This document shows positions 1 through 5,387 of a stretch of 8,774 bases of DNA, piece after piece. The notes below the pieces were generated by a model. That model worked only from the letters and a program-made list of their open reading frames with translations. It ran no database searches and was not told the DNA's origin. Source of the DNA: a bacterium. Its GTDB lineage: Bacteria; RBG-13-66-14. Numbering within the stretch: position 1 is the stretch's first letter; every line of letters starts with the position of its first letter. Position numbers and translations under genes: made by a program. The stretch spans positions 1 to 8,774 of the forward strand of contig JAIOSI010000174.1 of the NCBI GenBank assembly GCA_021107695.1. Reading direction: 5' to 3'.

Positions 1-210
1 AAAGGGATTATTATCACGACCTCTTCCTTCGCTGAGGATGCCAAAGGTTTTGTCGAAAGAAATAAGCTTCCCTCGGTTGTTTTGATTGATGGAGAAAGAT
101 TAGCCGACCTAATGATTGAACATGGACTCGGAGTGTCTGAGATAAAGAGCTACAAACTTATGGGAATTGATTCTGATTACTTCGAGGATATTGGAGACGA
201 ACCCTCTTAG
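1..210 (+). CDS. mrr: Mrr-family restriction endonuclease, C-terminal 69 residues (5' end outside window)
   Basis: Frame 1 is open from the first base to a TAG at 208-210. The visible 69 residues match the end of Mrr-type restriction enzymes: a strand and turn GIIITTSSFAEDA, then LPSVVLIDGERLADLMIEHGLGV, and the typical terminal IDSDYFED. In this family the protein is a type IV-like endonuclease that cuts modified DNA. The PD-(D/E)xK catalytic residues lie upstream of the part seen here, so activity cannot be judged. The codons are AT-rich (positions 61-120 hold 23 G/C of 60), unlike uvrB next door, which fits a transferred defence gene. The stop is followed after about 30 nt by a strong terminator, so it is not cotranscribed with uvrB. 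The family call is fairly sure; the exact subfamily is not. Confidence 0.8.
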   Translation, partial: KGIIITTSSFAEDAKGFVERNKLPSVVLIDGERLADLMIEHGLGVSEIKSYKLMGIDSDYFEDIGDEPS

Positions 211-242
211 GATTAGTCCGACACAACCGCCTCTACCAAAAC

Positions 243-271
243 AGCCACGGCAACCCCGTGGCTTTTTCTTT
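243..271 (+). terminator. Rho-independent terminator after the Mrr-family gene
   Basis: A perfect 8-bp stem, AGCCACGG (243-250) with CCGTGGCT (256-263), closes a 5-nt CAACC loop. The run TTTTTCTTT follows directly. It sits 32 nt behind the Mrr stop codon and isolates uvrB from that gene. Confidence 0.9.
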
Positions 272-290
272 ACCCAAATGCCGCTGGCTC

Positions 291-319
291 TTGACTCTCA
301 CCGCCTGCCTTGCTACCCT
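291..319 (+). promoter_or_regulatory. Candidate sigma70-type promoter of uvrB
   Basis: TTGACT (291-296, 5/6 to TTGACA) is followed after 17 bp by TACCCT (314-319), which keeps the important T, A and final T of TATAAT. It lies just after the upstream terminator and would give a leader of about 45 nt. I see no LexA-type SOS operator (CTGT-N8-ACAG) here. The weak -10 keeps confidence modest. Confidence 0.4.
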
Positions 320-370
320 AAGCCGCTTTGGCTTTGATGATTGTAACCTCCCGCCTACCTCGGAGCAGCC

Positions 371-2386
371 GTGGAAAAGTTTCAGTTAGTCAGTGAATAC
401 GAACCGAAGGGCGACCAGCCCGCCGCCATCAAGAGTCTCGTCGAGTCCCTCAACGCTGGCAAGCACCACAATGTGCTGCTGGGGGTTACGGGGTCGGGGA
501 AAACCTTCTCGGTGGCGAATATCGTCGCCCGGGTCAATCGTCCTACCCTGGTCATCAGTCCGAACAAGACCCTCGCCGCGCAGCTCTACAGCGAGTTCAA
601 GGGGCTCTTCCCCTACAACGCTGTGGAGTACTTCGTCAGCTATTATGATTATTATCAGCCGGAGGCGTACCTCCCCTCGTCGGACACCTACATCGAGAAG
701 GACTCCAGCATCAACGAGGAGATCGACAAGCTGCGCCTCGCCGCCACCGCCTCGCTGTTGAGCCGCCGTGATGTGTTGATCGTCGCCAGCGTGTCGTGCA
801 TCTACGGTCTGGGGGCGAAGGAGGACTACGAGGCACTGACCATCAAGCTGTTCAAGGACGACACCGTGGAGCGGGACAAGCTGCTGGAGCAGCTCATCGA
901 CATCCAGTACACCCGCAACGACATGGACTTCAGCCGGGGGCATTTCCGGGTGCTTGGCGATACCGTGGACATCTACCCCGCCTACGGCGACAAGGGCTTC
1001 CGGGTGGAGTTCTGGGGCGACTCCATCGACAAGCTCTCGATCATCAACCCGCTCACCGGCGATACCATCAACGAGATGCTCACCGTGAGCATCTTCCCGG
1101 CGCGGCACTTCGTCAGCCAGGAGTTCCGCCTCACCGACGCGATTAAGGGCATCGAGGCGGAGCTACACGAGCAGGAGGCTCTGCTGCTGAAGAACAACAA
1201 GCTGCTGGAGGCGCAACGGCTGGGCAGCCGCACCCGCTACGACCTAGACATGCTCCGGGAGGTCGGCTACTGCAACGGTATCGAGAACTACTCCCGACAC
1301 ATCGCCGGACGGGAGCCGGGCAGCCGCCCCAATGTCCTAATCGACTACTTCCCCAAGGACTGGCTGCTGATTATTGACGAAAGCCACGTTGCCATCCCTC
1401 AGCTACACGGGATGTACAACGGCGACCGCTCGCGGAAGGGCACTCTGGTTGAGCATGGCTTCCGCCTGCCCCCGGCGATGGACAACCGTCCGCTCAAGTT
1501 CGAGGAGTTCGAGACCCTGGTCAATCAGGTCATCTACACCTCGGCAACACCGTCGGCGTACGAAATCGAAGGTGCCGTCAAGGACGGCGTAATCGTCGAG
1601 CAGATCATCCGCCCCACTGGGCTAATCGACCCGCAGATCACCGTGAAAAAATCCGAGGGGCAGATTGACGACCTCATCGGCGAAATCCGCCAGCGCATCG
1701 AGATGGGGCATCGCACCCTGGTAACCTGCCTCACCAAGCGGATGGCGGAGGAGCTTGCCGACTACCTCACCGAGTCCGGCATCCGCGCCCGCTACCTGCA
1801 CTCGGAGATCAACACCATCGAGCGGGTAGAGATCATCCGCGACCTCCGCCTGGGCGAGTTCGATGTCCTCGTTGGCATCAACCTCCTCCGTGAGGGGCTG
1901 GACCTCCCCGAGGTCTCCCTTATCGGCATTCTCGATGCCGACAAGCAGGGCTTCCTGCGCAACACCCGCAGCCTCATCCAGACCACGGGCCGCTGCGCCC
2001 GGAACTCCGAGGGGCGGGTCATCATGTACGCCCGCAAGGGTGTTCCCAGCCCGGCGATGATCGAGGCGATTGACGAGACCGACCGCCGCCGGGAGATTCA
2101 GGTCGCCTACAACGAGAAGCACGGCATCGTGCCGCAGACCATCGTCAAGAGCATCGACGCAATCCGCACCGGAACCGGGGTCGCCGACGCGCGGGGGCTG
2201 GACGGCGAGGAGCTGGCAGAGCGGGAGGCGAAGGAGCTTGCCTCTTCACTAAGTGAATATGATAAGATAGAGCAGATGCGGCAGATTGAGCAGGAGATGC
2301 TGGCGGCGGCGGAGACGCTGGAGTTCGAAAAGGCAGCCGCCCTGCGCGACCGCCTTAATAAGCTGAAACATGAACTGGGGCAGTAG
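371..2386 (+). CDS. uvrB: UvrB, excinuclease ABC subunit B
   Basis: UvrB takes damaged DNA from UvrA, clamps one strand under its beta-hairpin using ATP, and recruits UvrC for incision; it is cytoplasmic. At 671 aa it has normal length (E. coli 673). Walker A GVTGSGKT is at residues 38-45, the beta-hairpin ([21 protein letters not shown]) near 91-111, Walker B IIDESH at 334-339, motif III YTSATP at 389-394, motif [15 protein letters not shown] at 501-514, motif [14 protein letters not shown] at 534-545, and the UVR domain that binds UvrC at about 633-671. The GTG start is supported by GGAG (362-365) 5 nt upstream and by an N-terminus that aligns with other UvrBs. Departures from the usual sequence are Q526 in DADKQGFLR (normally E) and GRCARN (normally GRAARN). 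No uvrA or uvrC is nearby. Confidence 0.98.
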   Translation: MEKFQLVSEYEPKGDQPAAIKSLVESLNAGKHHNVLLGVTGSGKTFSVANIVARVNRPTLVISPNKTLAAQLYSEFKGLFPYNAVEYFVSYYDYYQPEAYLPSSDTYIEKDSSINEEIDKLRLAATASLLSRRDVLIVASVSCIYGLGAKEDYEALTIKLFKDDTVERDKLLEQLIDIQYTRNDMDFSRGHFRVLGDTVDIYPAYGDKGFRVEFWGDSIDKLSIINPLTGDTINEMLTVSIFPARHFVSQEFRLTDAIKGIEAELHEQEALLLKNNKLLEAQRLGSRTRYDLDMLREVGYCNGIENYSRHIAGREPGSRPNVLIDYFPKDWLLIIDESHVAIPQLHGMYNGDRSRKGTLVEHGFRLPPAMDNRPLKFEEFETLVNQVIYTSATPSAYEIEGAVKDGVIVEQIIRPTGLIDPQITVKKSEGQIDDLIGEIRQRIEMGHRTLVTCLTKRMAEELADYLTESGIRARYLHSEINTIERVEIIRDLRLGEFDVLVGINLLREGLDLPEVSLIGILDADKQGFLRNTRSLIQTTGRCARNSEGRVIMYARKGVPSPAMIEAIDETDRRREIQVAYNEKHGIVPQTIVKSIDAIRTGTGVADARGLDGEELAEREAKELASSLSEYDKIEQMRQIEQEMLAAAETLEFEKAAALRDRLNKLKHELGQ

Positions 2387-2394
2387 GAGGAGCT

Positions 2395-2424
2395 ATGGGC
2401 AAGTGTACTTGGTTTGAGGATTGA
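2395..2424 (+). other. Nine-codon mini-ORF with strong ribosome binding site directly after uvrB
   Basis: ATG at 2395 opens MGKCTWFED and stops at TGA 2422-2424. GGAGGAG at 2386-2392, overlapping the uvrB stop codon, is the strongest Shine-Dalgarno match in the window, and its core GGAGG lies 4 nt before the ATG. The sequence changes from GC-rich to AT-rich just past this point. It may be the surviving start of a former downstream operon gene cut off by an insertion or deletion, or simply a chance ORF behind a translational-stop context. A peptide product is unproven. Confidence 0.3.
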
Positions 2425-2480
2425 GTTAATACTTGAAATGATGTTAGAGTGTGCCAATGAATGTAACCGTCGTTGAGTGC

Positions 2481-2509
2481 TTGACATCAGGTTAGGCATG
2501 GTTTACAGT
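2481..2509 (+). promoter_or_regulatory. Sigma70-type promoter of the SH3b membrane protein gene
   Basis: A perfect TTGACA (2481-2486) and TACAGT (2504-2509; 4/6 to TATAAT, with positions 1, 2, 4 and 6 kept) are separated by exactly 17 bp. Transcription would start near 2516, giving a leader of about 46 nt. This suggests the gene is transcribed on its own rather than by read-through from uvrB. Confidence 0.65.
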
Positions 2510-2561
2510 GATTGGGTGAATATTAAGATTGTCTTTTATTTAGTCAGAAAGGACGTTTGGT

Positions 2562-3407
2562 ATGAGTAAATATACTGATAATCAAGAAAGACTTATACGA
2601 TTAGAAGAAGAACGAGTGAGAAGAGACGATGATCTATTAAGAATTCAAGATCCGAAGGCACACGCCGAACTACATACACCTGTATTCCAAGGTATTTTTG
2701 GGACTATGTCGATAATGGTCATGACCTATGTGGTCATTGCTTTAGCTTGGATTATTGGTTGGTCTTTTTTATTTAATTTAGTTTTATTTCTTGGAAATAT
2801 CGTTTTGTTTTTTAGCTATTTCATCTATTTATATCAAACCAAAAAAGAAAGGGATGAGGATACTAGAGTTCGAACAATAATATTTACTATATTAACAGTG
2901 CTGTCGATGATATTACTGATTATATATTTTGTTATTCCTAAGTTTGATTTTTTGGAAAACACCCCCCCTGTAGAACCTGCTGTTCCACAGGTTGAAGGAC
3001 TTGTGATAGCGACTGACGGTGTGGAGATGAGAAGTGCTGCCAGAGGAAACGGATCGGTGCTAATCGAAAGTATTCCTCTCGGCGAAGAACTGGTGATTTT
3101 AACCCGTAGGGAAGAATGGGTTAAGGTTGTAGTAGATTCAACCGAAGGCTGGTGCAGAGCAGAGGACGGCACAGAGATTCTGATACTCACCGAACCAGAG
3201 AGGGTGCGGATTCTCAACGAGAACGGCTTGAACTTCAGGGCTGAACCTAGCCTCAATGCCAAAATAATTGACCATCTTGAGCCGAAAACGGTCTGTGGAG
3301 TATTAGATCGTGAGGAACAGTGGTTCAAGGTCAAGGTGAACGGTGAGGTTGGCTGGGTGAAGATATTTAGCTCTTCTGGCTCTCGTTATTTAGATGAGAT
3401 CTACTAG
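2562..3407 (+). CDS. Three-TM membrane protein with two extracytoplasmic SH3b domains
   Basis: The 281-aa protein starts with a charged, probably helical cytoplasmic segment (1-43). Hydrophobic helices lie at about 46-66, 69-91 and 105-125. The basic loop QTKKERDEDTRVR (92-104) between helices 2 and 3 fits a cytoplasmic side, which puts the C-terminus outside the inner membrane. Two bacterial SH3 domains follow, at about 147-203 and 213-270; the second has the classic NGLNFRAEPS start and EVGWVK end. SH3b domains usually bind cell-wall peptides or other ligands, so a wall-sensing or anchoring role is an inference. ATG 2562 has AAAGGA (2548-2553) 8 nt upstream. The DNA is strikingly AT-rich in the TM half (2761-2820: 12 G/C of 60) but not in the SH3 half (3181-3240: 32 of 60). 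I recognise no named family for the whole protein. Confidence 0.85.
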   Translation: MSKYTDNQERLIRLEEERVRRDDDLLRIQDPKAHAELHTPVFQGIFGTMSIMVMTYVVIALAWIIGWSFLFNLVLFLGNIVLFFSYFIYLYQTKKERDEDTRVRTIIFTILTVLSMILLIIYFVIPKFDFLENTPPVEPAVPQVEGLVIATDGVEMRSAARGNGSVLIESIPLGEELVILTRREEWVKVVVDSTEGWCRAEDGTEILILTEPERVRILNENGLNFRAEPSLNAKIIDHLEPKTVCGVLDREEQWFKVKVNGEVGWVKIFSSSGSRYLDEIY

Positions 3408-3431
3408 ATAACCGCTCTCCTCCTCCAATAC

Positions 3432-3464
3432 AGAAAGCAACGACCTGCGTCGTTGCTTTCTTCG
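3432..3464. terminator. Bidirectional rho-independent terminator between convergent genes
   Basis: A perfect 13-bp stem, AGAAAGCAACGAC (3432-3444) with GTCGTTGCTTTCT (3449-3461), closes a CTGC loop. A pyrimidine-rich tail follows on the plus strand. On the minus strand the stem ends in TTTCTGTATT, a weaker U-rich tail. It lies 24 nt after the SH3b gene and 21 nt after the minus-strand gene that ends at 3486, so it can serve both. Confidence 0.85.
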
Positions 3465-3485
3465 TCTCATTGACTGGCTGGTCGC

Positions 3486-4382
3486 TTAGAACTGGGCTTT
3501 AAGCTGCCCCCAGGTGGTTTCCTCGATAGCGGCGGTGGCATTGAACCAGTCCAGGATGTCCCGCATCGTCATCACCTGTTCGTCGTGCTGGCTCTCGTCG
3601 CCGATGCACTCCAGCGGCAGGGCGGAGAGGACGACCTTCCAGGTGCCGCCATTGGCGGAGGTTCCTGTGTTGGCGATCATGCTGGCGTAGTGGTCGTTAG
3701 AGGAGGGGTCGGTCCACTTCAGCGCGCCCCACCCCGCGCCGGTGCTGGCGAGCATATCGGGGATGTTGTTGCCGCCGGTGCTGCTGCGCCAGAAGATTGC
3801 CTTGCTGTAGCCCCACATCGGCGGTCTGCCGCTCCACGCCTCGCCGACCCAGTCGCTGTTGACGGAGATTGGGTCGGTGAAGTTGTCCTGGGGGTAGTCG
3901 AGACCAAAGTAGCCGCTGAAGAGCTGCGAGTAGATCTGCCCCTGGGTGTTGGTGTCGGCGATGCAGTTGTAGGCGATGAAGCGTCCGGAGAGCCACAGCC
4001 CCCGCGTCTCGCCGGAGGGAGTTGCATTGAGCCAGTTGACCAGAGCGCTCTCCTCGTCCAGGGTCAGGGTGGCGTGTCCCTTGGGGTTATTCGAGGGATA
4101 AGGCGCGCTCACTCCGGTGTACCAGACGACCATGTTGTAGGGATCAAGCTCGGTGGAGGTGATGTCGCTGCTGTGGACGAGCTTGTCGTAGCTGTAGGGG
4201 ACGCTGTAGTCGTTGAGGGCATCCTCGTAGTATTCATCGAAGTTCGGCGGGCTGGTGACCTCGTCGGTCTGGTCGCTGATGAGCAGCACATCGTTCGGCA
4301 ACGGGGCGCAGCCAGCGGCAAGCTGAACGGTCGCCGCCAGACAGAGAGCGGGAAGCAGCAGGATTAGGAAGAGCTTCTTCAT
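3486..4382 (-). CDS. Secreted protein of glutamine-amidotransferase-like fold with a C-terminal EETTWGQ tail (paralogue 1)
   Basis: With the ATG at 4382 the product has 298 aa and begins MKKLFLILLLPALCLA, a clear signal peptide. AAGGGAG (4388-4394) lies 5 nt upstream, so I prefer this start to a TTG 33 nt further out that has no good ribosome site. LAAGC (21-25) also fits a relaxed lipobox, so the mature form could be a lipoprotein at Cys25. The mature part begins NDVLLISDQ, has LDPYNMVVWYTG (79-90), LTLDEESALVNWL (106-118) and GLWLSGRF (128-135). This order matches the ThuA/class I amidotransferase-like sandwich found in secreted proteins, but no catalytic Cys-His-Glu set is seen. It ends IEETTWGQLKAQF, nearly the same as the gene upstream, from which it is separated by 47 nt. 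Function unknown. Confidence 0.8.
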   Translation of the reverse strand: MKKLFLILLLPALCLAATVQLAAGCAPLPNDVLLISDQTDEVTSPPNFDEYYEDALNDYSVPYSYDKLVHSSDITSTELDPYNMVVWYTGVSAPYPSNNPKGHATLTLDEESALVNWLNATPSGETRGLWLSGRFIAYNCIADTNTQGQIYSQLFSGYFGLDYPQDNFTDPISVNSDWVGEAWSGRPPMWGYSKAIFWRSSTGGNNIPDMLASTGAGWGALKWTDPSSNDHYASMIANTGTSANGGTWKVVLSALPLECIGDESQHDEQVMTMRDILDWFNATAAIEETTWGQLKAQF

Positions 4383-4387
4383 TGGGT

Positions 4388-4394
4388 CTCCCTT
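4388..4394 (-). promoter_or_regulatory. Ribosome binding site that fixes the start at 4382
   Basis: On the minus strand AAGGGAG lies 5 nt before ATG 4382. The alternative TTG at 4415 has no purine-rich element at a suitable distance and would put extra residues ahead of a normal signal peptide. Confidence 0.7.
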
Positions 4395-4429
4395 CGAGAA
4401 AATGATTTGCTTCAACTAGCGGATAAGCG

Positions 4430-5182
4430 TTAAATCCCCGCTTTAATCTGTCCCCAGGTGGTCTCTTCGATACTTGTTGGCGGGCTGTAGGTGTCAAGGA
4501 GGCTCTCCAGGTACTCCGCCTTGGTGGAGCCGCCGTCGGCAAGGGAGCCGAAGAGGATCGAGGAGACGATGGTTGTGCGGGAGTCCACCTGCTGATAGAC
4601 AACGCGGGCGTTGGAGATATTGCCCACCGGCGCGCTGGTGAAGATGACCGTGCCGCCGTCATTGGTCAGCTCGTCGAGGTAGGAGTCGCTGAGGTTCGTC
4701 TGATAGCCCGGACAGTCGAAGGTGAGGTTCTCCCCGGGGGTTCCGGGTACACCCGTCAGGGTCTCCACATTGCCCTCGTGATAAGGATTGCCGTCGTGGA
4801 GGTAGTCGGCTCCGAGGAGGTTCCAAAGCTCGGTGCCGTGGTAGTCGTCGCCGACGTCGCCACCCTCCAGGTAGAGCCAACCAGACTGGGCGAAGCTCAC
4901 CAGAGCCTGCTGGTCATCGTAGCCAAGTATCTTGGAGTGGGAGAAGGCTCCCACCAGCAGGAAGACCTGGTCATAGGCGGAGAGGTCGCTGGGCAGCTGG
5001 CTAACCAGGTCGTAGCTGCTGCCGTTGTTGTCGAGAGCGGTCAGCAGGGCCGCCTCGGAGTCGACCTCACCGGAGCCGTCGGGATTGGTGAAGGTCAGAC
5101 CGTTGTCGTAGTCGGCAACGAGGATGCTCTGCGCCGAGACGCTCAGGGCAATCGCCAGTATCAGAAAAATCGTTTTACGCAA
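4430..5182 (-). CDS. Secreted protein of glutamine-amidotransferase-like fold with a C-terminal EETTWGQ tail (paralogue 2)
   Basis: The chosen start is TTG at 5182. It gives a textbook signal peptide, MRKTIFLILAIALSVSA, with cleavage before QS (residue 18), and GGAG (5190-5193) is 7 nt upstream. Longer in-frame starts only add residues before this peptide. The 250-aa product has strand ILVADYDNG (20-28), LSAYDQVFLLVG (67-78), DDQQALVSFAQSGWLYLEGGD (89-109), then GTELWNLLGADY (116-127) and TTIVSSILFG (203-212). This resembles the secreted amidotransferase-like domains common in FCB-type bacteria, where the sandwich is a structural or binding module. The elbow reads LEGGD rather than GxCxG, so amidotransferase chemistry is unlikely. 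The end, SIEETTWGQIKAGI, repeats the tail of the next gene. It is first in a two-gene minus-strand unit. The role is unknown. Confidence 0.8.
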   Translation of the reverse strand: MRKTIFLILAIALSVSAQSILVADYDNGLTFTNPDGSGEVDSEAALLTALDNNGSSYDLVSQLPSDLSAYDQVFLLVGAFSHSKILGYDDQQALVSFAQSGWLYLEGGDVGDDYHGTELWNLLGADYLHDGNPYHEGNVETLTGVPGTPGENLTFDCPGYQTNLSDSYLDELTNDGGTVIFTSAPVGNISNARVVYQQVDSRTTIVSSILFGSLADGGSTKAEYLESLLDTYSPPTSIEETTWGQIKAGI

Positions 5183-5189
5183 GCTGCTT

Positions 5190-5193
5190 CTCC
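5190..5193 (-). promoter_or_regulatory. Ribosome binding site supporting the TTG start at 5182
   Basis: GGAG on the minus strand (CTCC at 5190-5193) stands 7 nt before TTG 5182. No ATG lies in this frame near the signal peptide. An ATG at 5196 is in another frame and runs into a stop after six codons. Confidence 0.6.
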
Positions 5194-5222
5194 ATGGGCT
5201 GTTCGCCACGCGGACGAGCCAG

Positions 5223-5259
5223 TTTATAGGTAGCCTAAAATATCTCTCTTGGCAAGGGG
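5223..5259 (-). promoter_or_regulatory. Candidate promoter of the two-gene secreted-protein unit
   Basis: Minus-strand CCCCTTGCCA (5259-5250) is identical to the -35 region of the M14 peptidase promoter and lies at almost the same distance from its start codon (67 nt between here, 71 nt there). The -10 is unclear: 17 bp downstream stands a poor TACCTA, while a good TATAAA (5228-5223) is 21 bp away, too far for a standard sigma70 site. A promoter is expected here because a terminator (5330-5374) separates this unit from the peptidase gene. Confidence 0.35.
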
Positions 5260-5329
5260 CAACGCAATTTCGTAACAGTCTCTCTACGAACTTTATCGAG
5301 AATAAGTTCAAGACCCCGCAGCGGGGCAA

Positions 5330-5374
5330 TCATAACAGAAAACCGCCCCCATTGGTGAATGATGAGGGCGGTTT
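5330..5374 (-). terminator. Rho-independent terminator of the M14 peptidase gene
   Basis: AAACCGCCC (5340-5348) pairs perfectly with GGGCGGTTT (5366-5374), and a small inner CATT/AATG stem lies in the 17-nt loop. Read on the minus strand, the stem runs into TTTTCTGTTATG. It starts 13 nt behind the stop codon at 5388. Confidence 0.8.
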
Positions 5375-5387
5375 GTGGTATATCGTT

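Noticed and set aside
319..333. Short hairpin AAGCC/GGCTT in the uvrB leader
   Set aside because: Only a 5-bp stem with a weak T-run; not enough for a terminator or attenuator.
386..1108. A 240-codon minus-strand frame inside uvrB
   Set aside because: It lies entirely opposite conserved UvrB motifs and has the composition of an antisense shadow, without a ribosome site.
3585..4367. A 260-codon open frame on the plus strand, opposite the first EETTWGQ-tail gene
   Set aside because: Its product is a valine/glycine/alanine-rich sequence with no motif. The minus strand has a signal peptide, a ribosome site and a tail shared with its neighbour.
3486..5182. Possibility that the two secreted proteins are active glutamine amidotransferases
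   Set aside because: No nucleophile Cys at the turn after the LVSFAQSG/LVNWLNA helix and no conserved His-Glu pair; both proteins are exported, where such chemistry is not expected.
5288..5326. Small inverted repeats GAACTT/AAGTTC (5288-5309) and CCCCG/CGGGG (5314-5326) between the peptidase terminator and the next gene's promoter
   Set aside because: The stems are only 5-6 bp, have no U-tract and match no known riboswitch or operator; they may be chance.
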